A stretch of 64,000 nt of DNA. It comes from Ruminococcus sp. GTDB taxonomy: Bacteria; Bacillota; Clostridia; Lachnospirales; Lachnospiraceae. The stretch spans positions 1-64,000 of the forward strand of contig JAMPIB010000003.1 in assembly GCA_023663085.1 (NCBI GenBank), in the 5' to 3' direction. Below the pieces are notes generated by a model. That model saw only the letters and a program-made list of their open reading frames with translations, did not search any database and was not told where the DNA came from. Every line of letters begins with the position of its first letter. The stretch's first letter is position 1. The position numbers were made by a program, and so were the translations under genes. Shown here piece by piece: positions 8,475-16,324 of the stretch.

Positions 8475-9866
8475 CTAAAACTGAAAATAAATAAACGGAT
8501 TATAAGTATCGCTTACGATAGCCGCAATACATAATATCAACATGATCGCACAGTAGATAAATTCCGTTTTTGAGTATTTCCACCAATCCGCCGTTTTCCC
8601 TGAAAAAACTTTTTGGAGAAGGCCGCTCCCTGCCAGCGCACATATAAAAATAAATACGGCCTGTATACTTACATATTCCCATATAGAAGCGCCCTTCCCG
8701 TAATAGCGCCATGGCATCAACATCCTTACAATAAATCTCAACGCCTTTTTCAGATAATTCATGCGAAAAATGACCCAGCCAAAATTTACAACCAGAAAAC
8801 AGTAAATCCAGGAAACAAATTTATTCCGGTCTAAAATTTTTTTAAATCCCAGCCTTTCTATAATTGAGAAAAATCCATGATATAGTCCCCATATAATAAA
8901 GCTATAACTCGCGCCATGCCATAAACCTGTCAAGAAAAAAACAACAAATAAATTCACATAAGTACGTATTTTCCCCTTTCGATTACCTCCTAAAGGAATG
9001 TATATATACTCTTTGAACCACGAACTGAGCGAAATATGCCATCTTCTCCAAAATTCCTGTATTGACAGGGATAAATACGGATAGTTGAAATTCTCTGGAA
9101 TATGAAAGCCAAACATCCGCCCCAGTCCGATTGCCATATCAGAATAACCGGAAAAATCATAATAAATCTGGAAAGTATAAAATAAGGCCGCGACCCATGC
9201 CAATCCGCCATTGACCGCAGTAATATCCAGCGCAAAAATACTGTCAGCGCTTTTTCCAAGAACATTAGAGATCAATACCTTTTTAGATAATCCGTAAATG
9301 AATCTTCTAAATCCTTCGGCAATGCCCTCGCCTGTTATGATGCGGTTCTCAATCTGCTCATTAATATCTCTATACTTTACGATCGGCCCGGCAATCAATT
9401 GGGGAAAAAAGGAGATGTATAACGCAACGTTTACTATCTTCTTCTGCGCCTTTGTTTCCTTTCGATATACATCAACAATATAGGAAATTGCCTGAAAAGT
9501 AAAAAAAGAAATCCCTATCGGCAATCTGATGGCTGGTGCCGGAAACATCCCCCCCCGCATCAAATTATTTAATATTTCTACAACAAATGCCGCATATTTA
9601 TAATATCCAAGGATACCCAGATCAAAAACTATCCCAAAGATCAATATCACTTTTTTATATGCAAATCTGTCAATCCCCAATCCAACCAGCCAATTTAGTA
9701 ATATCATCAGGATCATTAAAAAAACTAAATAGGGTTCGCCCCATGCGTAAAAAATCAGGCTGGCAATCAATAAAAAGGCGTTTGACCATTTGGCCTGTAT
9801 AAAATAATTAATAACAAATACTAATGGAAGAAAACACCACAGAAAAATGGATGAACTGAAAACCAT
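8475..9866 (-). CDS. MBOAT family O-acyltransferase (AlgI-like)
   Basis: The 463-residue polytopic membrane protein starts MVFSSSIFLWCFLPLVF and has the AlgI/DltB-type MBOAT core: YSDMAIGLGRMFG, FWRRWHISLSSWFKEYIYIPLGGN, and the catalytic-histidine region FFLTGLWHGASYSF near residues 310-325. It would move acetyl groups across the membrane for the DHHW protein encoded just downstream. A good ribosome site (GGAGGAGG) precedes the ATG. A run of eight G (coding strand) at 9549-9556, codons about 104-106, could shift the frame by slippage. No clear promoter is seen between the purL terminator and this gene. Confidence 0.88.
   Translation of the reverse strand: MVFSSSIFLWCFLPLVFVINYFIQAKWSNAFLLIASLIFYAWGEPYLVFLMILMILLNWLVGLGIDRFAYKKVILIFGIVFDLGILGYYKYAAFVVEILNNLMRGGMFPAPAIRLPIGISFFTFQAISYIVDVYRKETKAQKKIVNVALYISFFPQLIAGPIVKYRDINEQIENRIITGEGIAEGFRRFIYGLSKKVLISNVLGKSADSIFALDITAVNGGLAWVAALFYTFQIYYDFSGYSDMAIGLGRMFGFHIPENFNYPYLSLSIQEFWRRWHISLSSWFKEYIYIPLGGNRKGKIRTYVNLFVVFFLTGLWHGASYSFIIWGLYHGFFSIIERLGFKKILDRNKFVSWIYCFLVVNFGWVIFRMNYLKKALRFIVRMLMPWRYYGKGASIWEYVSIQAVFIFICALAGSGLLQKVFSGKTADWWKYSKTEFIYCAIMLILCIAAIVSDTYNPFIYFQF
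9549..9556 (-). repeat. Eight-G homopolymer inside the MBOAT gene
   Basis: The plus strand shows eight consecutive C, i.e. G8 on the coding strand, in the MRGGMF codons near residue 104. Tracts of this kind are known slippage sites in phase-variable surface genes; variation here is inferred, not seen. Confidence 0.6.
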
Positions 9867-9898
9867 TTTAACCTCCTCCGCTTATGCAGACTCATATG

Positions 9899-9948
9899 AA
9901 AAAGCTGCCTGCAACTGTTCATTATGATAATGAAACATGTCAGACAGC
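9899..9948 (-). terminator. Terminator of purL
   Basis: GCTGTCTG (9941-9948 read on minus) pairs with CAGGCAGC (9904-9911), with further pairing inside, followed by a T run (9899-9903 on minus). It starts 15 bases after the purL stop. Confidence 0.65.
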
Positions 9949-9962
9949 CAAATATACAATCT

Positions 9963-12900
9963 TTATTTAAAATACCCAACGCCCGATTCAAATATCTTCA
10001 AGTCCTGCTCTCCGTAAATATTGACTGCCACGCCATCGCCTCTTCTTTCAGAGTGCGCCATCTTGCCAAAGCAGCGGCCATCGGGTGAGGTAATACCCTC
10101 AATAGAGGCATAAGAACCGTTGATATTCCAGTTTTCATCCATAGATACGTTTCCGTCCGCGTCCGCATACTGGGTTGCGACCTGTCCGTTTGCAAAAAGT
10201 TTATCAAGCCACTCTTTGGAGGCCACGAAGCGTCCCTCGCCATGCGAAGCCGGGTTTACATAAGTATTTCCCAATACGGCTCCCTGTAACCAGGGCGATT
10301 TGTTGGAAACCACTTTCAGATAGGCCATCTTGGAAATATGGCGGTTGATGGTATTAAAGGTCAGCGTCGGCGAATCCTCTTTCTGTCCCCGGATCTCTCC
10401 GTAAGGCACCAGCCCCAGCTTGATGAGCGCCTGAAAACCGTTGCAGATACCGAGTGCCAGACCGTCCCGCTTCTGTAAAAGTTCCATCACCGCTTCTTTG
10501 ATCTTCGCATTCTGGAAAGCCGTGGCAAAGAACTTCGCGGAACCGTCCGGTTCATCGCCGGCTGAAAAACCGCCGGGGAACATGATGATCTGCGCCTGTC
10601 TGATCGCTTTTTCAAATACGTCCACACTCTCCCGGATGTCCTGTGCTGTCATGTTTTTAAATACTTTCGTTATCACATCCGCTCCGGCGTTCTCAAACGC
10701 CTTCGCGCTGTCGTACTCACAGTTCGTTCCCGGAAAGACTGGAATAAAAACGGTCGGCCGCGCCGTCTTATGTTTGCAGACATAGACTTCCTGCTCCCGG
10801 TACACAGCAGAGGCAACCGCACTCTTATCTTTTCCTGCCGTATACGGGAAGACCTTGTCCAATCTGGACGTCCAGGGTTCTAACGCCTCTTCTATGGTAA
10901 TTTTCACATCGCCGTATACGAAGAGAGGTTCTTCCACCACCGTACCGATCAGGGTATAAGCTGAATCCTTTCCCTCGTCTGTCAGCAATATGCTCTTTGC
11001 CAGTGCAGGAATTGCCTCCGCCGGCATCTCCACAATGATATCGCCAAGCCCGTTAGCGAATAATTTTTCTTTCGCCAGATCTTTTTCTATTATAACGCCC
11101 AGCTTATTACCAAAGGCCATTTTACTGATGGCCGCCGCCGCACCCTTAGCGTCCAGCGCATAAGCGGAAACTATTTTCTTTTCTGACATGAGTGTCAGTA
11201 TATTATCATAGACTTTCATGACATCTGCAAAGACGGGCAGGTCGTACTCATCTTTTGCAATATGGAAACATACCAGTTTATTGCCTGCCTTTTTCAGTTC
11301 CGGGCTGATGATATTCTGCTGTCTGGAAATATCCACCGCAAAAGATACCAGTGTCGGCGGAACATCAATATCATTAAAGGTTCCCGACATGGAATCCTTA
11401 CCGCCGATAGAGGGCAGACCATAAGCCATCTGCGCCCGATATGCGCCAAGCAGAGCCGCAAAAGGCTGGCTCCAGCGCTGTGGGTCTTCGCTCATGCGTC
11501 TGAAATATTCCTGGAACGTGAAACGGATAGTCTTATAGTCTCCGCCATTGGCCACAATCTTCGCCATAGATTCCGTTATCGCATAGATTGCGCCATGATA
11601 AGGACTCCAGCTGGACAGATAGGGATCAAAGCCATAACTCATCATCGTTACCGTATCCGTCTTTCCTTTTAATACCGGCAGTTTGGCGATCATGGCCTGT
11701 GTCTCTGTCAACTGATACTTACCACCGTAAGGCATATAAACGCTGCCCGCACCGATCGAGGCGTCGAACATTTCCACAAGTCCCTTCTGGGAACACACAT
11801 TCAGATCGCCCAGCAGCGTAAGCCACGCTTTTTTCACATCGTCCTCCTGCAGGGCCTTTTCTACTGCGGGAACGGAAATTTTACGCAGATAATTATCCTT
11901 TGCTGCCGGCATATCCACATGCACCGTCGTCTCCTGATGCGCGCCGTTCGTATCCAAGAAGGCCCGTGAAATATTGACGATTTCCTTACCACGCCATAAT
12001 AACACCAGTCTCGGTTCTTTAGTCACATGCGCTACCGCAACGGCCTCCAGATTCTCCTGTGCCGCATATCCCAAAAATTCCTCCACATCCTTCGGTGAAA
12101 CGACGACTGCCATTCTCTCCTGGGATTCCGAAATCGCTAACTCCGTGCCGTCCAGCCCGGCATATTTCTTGGGTACCTTATCCAGATCGACGATAAGACC
12201 ATCCGCCAGCTCACCGATCGCTACCGACACGCCGCCAGCGCCGAAATCGTTGCATTTCTTAATAAGCCTGCTGACTTCCTCCCTGCGGAAAAGTCTCTGT
12301 ATCTTACGTTCTGTGGGCGCATTTCCTTTCTGTACTTCCGCACCGCACGTCTCGATAGAACTTTCCGTATGCACTTTGGAAGAACCCGTCGCTCCTCCGC
12401 AGCCATCGCGTCCTGTCCTGCCGCCGAGAAGGATGATGATATCGCCGGGATCTGACGTCTCTCTGATGACATTCTTTCGCGGCGCCGCGCCCATGACCGC
12501 GCCGATCTCCATTCTCTTGGCCACATAATCCGGATGATATATTTCCTTGACCAGTCCGGTCGCTAAGCCGATCTGATTTCCATAGGAAGAATAACCGCTG
12601 GCCGCGCCGCGCACCAGTTTCTTCTGTGATAATTTCCCTTTTAAAGTCTCCGCTACGGGCACTGTCGGATCGGCCGCACCTGTTACGCGCATGGCCTGAT
12701 ACACATAGCCTCTGCCGGAGAGCGGATCGCGGATCGCACCGCCCAGACAGGTTGCCGCCCCACCGAAAGGCTCTATTTCCGTAGGGTGGTTGTGCGTCTC
12801 GTTTTTGAAAAAGACAAGCCATTCCTCTTTTACCGGCCCGTCTCCATAATCCATTTCCACAGGAACAACGACCGAACAGGCGTTGATTTCCTCCGACTGC

Positions 12901-13787
12901 TCCATATCTTCCAGTTTTCCGTCCTTTTTTAACTTACGCATCGCCAAAAGCGCCAGATCCATCAGGCAGACAAATTTATCCTCCCGGCCTGCAAAGAGTT
13001 CTTCCCTCGCCGCCATATAGTCTTTATAAGTATCTTCTATCGGTTCCCGGTAATCGCCGTCTGCGAAAGTGACATCCTTTAATTCCGTGGAAAACGTCGT
13101 ATGCCGGCAATGATCGGACCAGTAAGTATCTAACACACGGATTTCCGTCATCGTCGGATCTCTGTGCTCTTCTTTCTGAAAATAATTCTGGATATGCAAA
13201 AAATCCTTAAACGTCATGGCCAGTCCCAGCGAATCGTACAGCTTACGCAGTTCTGTTTCCGGCATCGTAAAAAATCCCGTCATGATGGCCACATCCGCAG
13301 GCTCATCATAAACGGCGATCAGTGTATCCGGCTTCACCATATCTGTCTCGCGTGAGTCAACCGGATTGATACAATAGGCTTTTATTCTGGTAAATTCATC
13401 ATCGGATATTTGTCCTGTAATCAAATATGTGACAGCAGTCCGGATCACCGGTTCTTCATCTTCTTTCAGAAACTGCACACACTGCAGCGCCGAATCGGCA
13501 CGCTGATCGAATTGTCCGGGTAAAAATTCCACACCGAAGACTCTTCCCTGTGGAGGAATCTCAATTTCTTCCTTATATAAGATATCTACCGGAGGTTCGG
13601 AAAATACCGTCTTACAGGCTTTTTCAAAAATCTCGTCGGATATATTCTCCACATCATAGCGGATCAGCACCCTGACATCCTCTACTGAGGTAATCCCCAG
13701 ATAACTGGCGATCTCTTCTTTCAGTTCTTTCGCTTTGACGGCAAAAGGGGGCTTCTTTTCTACATAAATACGCTTCACATTTCCCAT
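9963..13787 (-). CDS. purL: Phosphoribosylformylglycinamidine synthase, single-chain
   Basis: The 1274-residue enzyme makes FGAM from FGAR, glutamine and ATP, the fourth step of purine synthesis. It is the large one-chain form that combines PurS-like, PurL and PurQ parts, in contrast to the three-subunit form of many Bacilli. Visible are the N-terminal PurS-like region, two AIR-synthase-like halves (TYWSDHCRHTTF near 230; GGKDSMSGTF near 820), and a C-terminal glutamine amidotransferase (PVFPGTNCEYDSAKAFE; nucleophile in LGICNGFQAL). It is not with the other pur genes at 51-54 kb. A TetR regulator gene lies 68 bases upstream in the same direction, with a terminator downstream. Confidence 0.95.
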   Translation of the reverse strand: MGNVKRIYVEKKPPFAVKAKELKEEIASYLGITSVEDVRVLIRYDVENISDEIFEKACKTVFSEPPVDILYKEEIEIPPQGRVFGVEFLPGQFDQRADSALQCVQFLKEDEEPVIRTAVTYLITGQISDDEFTRIKAYCINPVDSRETDMVKPDTLIAVYDEPADVAIMTGFFTMPETELRKLYDSLGLAMTFKDFLHIQNYFQKEEHRDPTMTEIRVLDTYWSDHCRHTTFSTELKDVTFADGDYREPIEDTYKDYMAAREELFAGREDKFVCLMDLALLAMRKLKKDGKLEDMEQSEEINACSVVVPVEMDYGDGPVKEEWLVFFKNETHNHPTEIEPFGGAATCLGGAIRDPLSGRGYVYQAMRVTGAADPTVPVAETLKGKLSQKKLVRGAASGYSSYGNQIGLATGLVKEIYHPDYVAKRMEIGAVMGAAPRKNVIRETSDPGDIIILLGGRTGRDGCGGATGSSKVHTESSIETCGAEVQKGNAPTERKIQRLFRREEVSRLIKKCNDFGAGGVSVAIGELADGLIVDLDKVPKKYAGLDGTELAISESQERMAVVVSPKDVEEFLGYAAQENLEAVAVAHVTKEPRLVLLWRGKEIVNISRAFLDTNGAHQETTVHVDMPAAKDNYLRKISVPAVEKALQEDDVKKAWLTLLGDLNVCSQKGLVEMFDASIGAGSVYMPYGGKYQLTETQAMIAKLPVLKGKTDTVTMMSYGFDPYLSSWSPYHGAIYAITESMAKIVANGGDYKTIRFTFQEYFRRMSEDPQRWSQPFAALLGAYRAQMAYGLPSIGGKDSMSGTFNDIDVPPTLVSFAVDISRQQNIISPELKKAGNKLVCFHIAKDEYDLPVFADVMKVYDNILTLMSEKKIVSAYALDAKGAAAAISKMAFGNKLGVIIEKDLAKEKLFANGLGDIIVEMPAEAIPALAKSILLTDEGKDSAYTLIGTVVEEPLFVYGDVKITIEEALEPWTSRLDKVFPYTAGKDKSAVASAVYREQEVYVCKHKTARPTVFIPVFPGTNCEYDSAKAFENAGADVITKVFKNMTAQDIRESVDVFEKAIRQAQIIMFPGGFSAGDEPDGSAKFFATAFQNAKIKEAVMELLQKRDGLALGICNGFQALIKLGLVPYGEIRGQKEDSPTLTFNTINRHISKMAYLKVVSNKSPWLQGAVLGNTYVNPASHGEGRFVASKEWLDKLFANGQVATQYADADGNVSMDENWNINGSYASIEGITSPDGRCFGKMAHSERRGDGVAVNIYGEQDLKIFESGVGYFK

Positions 13788-13855
13788 GATGAATCTGTTT
13801 CCTCCCGTGCTTTCTTAATTCCTGTTTTTTCATTCCAGTCTTTATTTTCCGGTAT

Positions 13856-14434
13856 TTATTCAATGACCAGACCTTCCATGATATAAAGCAGCTGTTCGTC
13901 TACCATTGCTTCTGTGATCCCCATTGTCTGGGAATTAATTTTCATACCTTCTAAAACATACATGATATTGTCAGCGGCGCCCTTGGGATTCTCACAATAA
14001 AATTCCCCGGAGGCGATACCGGTGTGGATCAGCTTCTCAATGACTCTCGATCCCGCTTCAAACTGTTTCTTAAGCATCAGCCCGCCCTGCTCCCTGTTTT
14101 CAAAAGCATACTCATACACGGCCTTGGTCAGATTATTGTTTTTACGCAGGAGTTCCTTTTTTTGCTCCTTCAAAAATAACGTGAGAATATTGGCCGCCGA
14201 ATCGTCCTCGCTGATGCTCTTCATAAAAATGTCATCCGTCTCGTTTGCCTCCTGTTCCAGCACCGCTAAGAGGATTTCTTCCGTACTGCCAAAATACAGG
14301 TACAGACCGCCGCGGCTGATATCGCAGGCTGCCACGATATCCTTCATCGTCACATTTTTATAGCCTTTCTCCACGAATACCCTGCGTGCCGTATCTAATA
14401 TGAACTGTTTCTTTTGTAATGATTTTTCTCCCAT
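13856..14434 (-). CDS. TetR/AcrR family transcriptional regulator
   Basis: The 192-residue protein has a standard N-terminal TetR helix-turn-helix: ILDTARRVFVEKGY, then TMKDIVAACDISRGGLYLYF around residues 28-48. The C-terminal ligand domain is variable and gives no clue to the effector. It lies between an unrecognised gene (58 bases upstream) and purL (68 bases downstream), all co-directional, so it may be co-transcribed with either. A purine role is possible only by position. Just after the stop, A-rich segments ending in GG recur about every 14 bases, a weak tandem repeat. Confidence 0.85.
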   Translation of the reverse strand: MGEKSLQKKQFILDTARRVFVEKGYKNVTMKDIVAACDISRGGLYLYFGSTEEILLAVLEQEANETDDIFMKSISEDDSAANILTLFLKEQKKELLRKNNNLTKAVYEYAFENREQGGLMLKKQFEAGSRVIEKLIHTGIASGEFYCENPKGAADNIMYVLEGMKINSQTMGITEAMVDEQLLYIMEGLVIE

Positions 14435-14462
14435 AACTATCCCCGCTCCTGATCTTCCTATC

Positions 14463-14502
14463 GTTTTTTGCCCTATACCATTCGCTTTTGCCTTATACCA
14501 TC
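14463..14502. repeat. 20-bp direct duplication over a stop codon
   Basis: Two adjacent copies (14463-14483 and 14484-14502) share TTTTGCC(C/T)TATACCATT/C. The second copy contains the TAA stop of the upstream 158-aa gene (14493-14495), so the gene's last codons look tandemly duplicated into the spacer. Confidence 0.7.
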
Positions 14503-14969
14503 GGTTTATCCCAAAATTCCAGATTTTCTTTCATTTTCCGCACAACATGCAGAAAAACGCCGTTTTTTACCGCTTCGGTCCACATCGTTCCCTTGGTCAT
14601 CCCGCCCATGACATATTTGGATAAAATACCCTGCAGGACATCCATATGTGTAATATCCGAACGCGAGATTGCCTGCAATTCGTCCTTTACCGTGCGCAGG
14701 CCGTGTCTGGAATAGATATATCTGTAGTTTCTGTCAAGCAGTTTCGTCCTCTGCACTGTCTTCACAAAATTAAGCAGCGTGGAATCATAGACAGGAAACG
14801 GAATAGAATGTTCCTCGATACCGGAACCGCTGAAAGTCTGCGATACGTTACCGCCGCCGCCCGACTTTTCTTCCAGCCAGGACAGATAACGGACTAACGA
14901 CTCCACATCCGGTTTATATTCCTGTACGATACGTCTTCTATATTCAATATCATCTTTCTCTACCGCCAT
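14493..14969 (-). CDS. Unrecognised 158-aa protein
   Basis: I do not recognise this family. The 158-residue product is soluble, without signal peptide or membrane segment. It starts MAVEKDDIEYRRRIVQEYKP and has a glycine-rich loop (SGGGGNV, about residues 36-42) followed by largely helical sequence ending EFWDKPMV. Segments such as LLDRNYRYIYSRHGLRT suggest a conserved fold and not a spurious frame, and codon use matches its neighbours. It precedes the TetR gene by 58 bases on the same strand and is divergent from the CE2 esterase. An extended -10 (15021-15029) may drive it. Confidence 0.7.
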   Translation of the reverse strand: MAVEKDDIEYRRRIVQEYKPDVESLVRYLSWLEEKSGGGGNVSQTFSGSGIEEHSIPFPVYDSTLLNFVKTVQRTKLLDRNYRYIYSRHGLRTVKDELQAISRSDITHMDVLQGILSKYVMGGMTKGTMWTEAVKNGVFLHVVRKMKENLEFWDKPMV

Positions 14970-15020
14970 ATAACCCCGCGCCTTTCTTCTTAATCATAAA
15001 AAAACACCAATGTCATAAAT

Positions 15021-15029
15021 ATTTTATCA
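15021..15029 (-). promoter_or_regulatory. Possible extended -10 of the 158-aa gene/tetR transcript
   Basis: Minus strand TGATAAAAT, an extended -10 form, with only a weak -35 match (TGTACT) 16 bases upstream. Low certainty. Confidence 0.35.
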
Positions 15030-15056
15030 TATATTTGTTAAAAGTACAGCAGAAAA

Positions 15057-15085
15057 TTGCTCTTGTTTTAAATACATGTTACAAT
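15057..15085 (+). promoter_or_regulatory. Promoter of CE2 esterase
   Basis: -35 TTGCTC (15057-15062), 17-base spacer, -10 TACAAT (15080-15085), about 50 bases before the ATG at 15135, which has an AAAGG ribosome site. Confidence 0.6.
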
Positions 15086-15134
15086 ATTATTAAATCCTGT
15101 TAAATATGTTAAATAAAAGAAAGGTTACTATATT

Positions 15135-16205
15135 ATGAATACTCTGCAAAGCTTATATGCCGACAGACAGCATGTCAAATACCTCGGCAGAACTTATTTT
15201 CACGATAACATCCTCTGGCTGGCTCTCTCCGGCAGCGGCGTCGAATTTGATTTCAAGGGCCGCCGCCTGGAACTTTTCCTGCAAGGTGACGACAATGCTC
15301 CGACACCAGTCACGGAAGATAAGGCCCGCGTGGCCGTATTTATTAACGATATCCGCGTGGCGGACGAAATGATCGTCCAGAGTAAGACACAGCTTACCCT
15401 GATCGACAATGATCTTACGGCCTCTTACCGCGTCCGCATCCTGAAATTGTCGGAAGCGCCCATGTCCATCGTCGGTATCAGCGGCCTTTGGGCCGATGCC
15501 GGGGCGCAGCTTACGCCTGCTCCGGAGGCCGCCCGCAAAATAGAATTTATCGGCGACTCCATAACCTGCGGCTACGGCATTGATGATGACAATTTAGAAC
15601 ATACCTTTTCCACCGCCACGGAAGACGTTACCAAAGCCTACGCCTATCTGAGCGCACGCGCGCTCCAGGCCGACTACAGCATGGTCTCCTACAGCGGCCA
15701 CGGTATCATCTCCGGTTATACGGAAAGCGACGAACCGTTACTGGACGAACTGGTTCCGCCCTTTTATCCGTTAGTCGGTTTTTCCAGAGGCACCTATGAA
15801 GGCGAGGCTGTTACCAGACGCGCCTGGGATTTCCACGCCTTTCAACCGGATCTGATCGTATTGAACCTCGGCACAAATGACGACAGTTATTGTCAGGATA
15901 TTAAAGAACGACAGGAAAAGTTCGCATCACAGTATACCGCTTTCTTAAAGGAAATACGCAGCCAAAATCCGCAGGCCGTCCTTCTCTGCTCCTACGGCAT
16001 CATGAACGACAGACTGCATCCTTATCTTGAAAAAGCGGTAAATGATTATAAAGACCAAAGCGGCGATACGAACATATACCGCATGGAGTTCCGGACACAG
16101 ACAGAAGCCGACGGCTATGTCGTTGACTATCATCCCAGCGTCAGGACGCATCATGGGGCCGCCTGGATGCTTGTCCAGAAGATCAAAGAGATCATGAACT
16201 GGTAA
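15135..16205 (+). CDS. SGNH/GDSL carbohydrate esterase, CE2-like
   Basis: The 356-residue protein has the two-domain shape of CE2 acetyl-polysaccharide esterases: an N-terminal jelly-roll (about 1-125) and an SGNH hydrolase domain. The nucleophile Ser is in IGDSITCGYG (GDS at 140-142), the Gly/Asn block in LNLGTNDDS, and the catalytic His in VVDYHPSVRTHH near the C terminus. Enzymes of this family remove acetyl groups from xylan or similar sugars. No signal peptide is seen, so it likely acts in the cytoplasm on imported oligosaccharides. It has its own promoter and is divergent from the TetR pair. An alternative is deacetylation of another acylated sugar. Confidence 0.8.
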   Translation: MNTLQSLYADRQHVKYLGRTYFHDNILWLALSGSGVEFDFKGRRLELFLQGDDNAPTPVTEDKARVAVFINDIRVADEMIVQSKTQLTLIDNDLTASYRVRILKLSEAPMSIVGISGLWADAGAQLTPAPEAARKIEFIGDSITCGYGIDDDNLEHTFSTATEDVTKAYAYLSARALQADYSMVSYSGHGIISGYTESDEPLLDELVPPFYPLVGFSRGTYEGEAVTRRAWDFHAFQPDLIVLNLGTNDDSYCQDIKERQEKFASQYTAFLKEIRSQNPQAVLLCSYGIMNDRLHPYLEKAVNDYKDQSGDTNIYRMEFRTQTEADGYVVDYHPSVRTHHGAAWMLVQKIKEIMNW

Positions 16206-16257
16206 GAAATCAGTAGAAACGCGTAAGAAAGAGACGCTTATAAAGGTTTACTTTTTC

Positions 16258-16286
16258 TTGTATTTATCGCACAAACGCCTTATAAT
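16258..16286 (+). promoter_or_regulatory. Promoter of the cyclic-nucleotide-domain gene
   Basis: -35 TTGTAT (16258-16263), 17-base spacer, perfect -10 TATAAT (16281-16286), between the CE2 stop and the next ATG. Confidence 0.7.
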
Positions 16287-16324
16287 AAAATAGAAAATAT
16301 TTTTAATATATGGGGGTTACTGAC

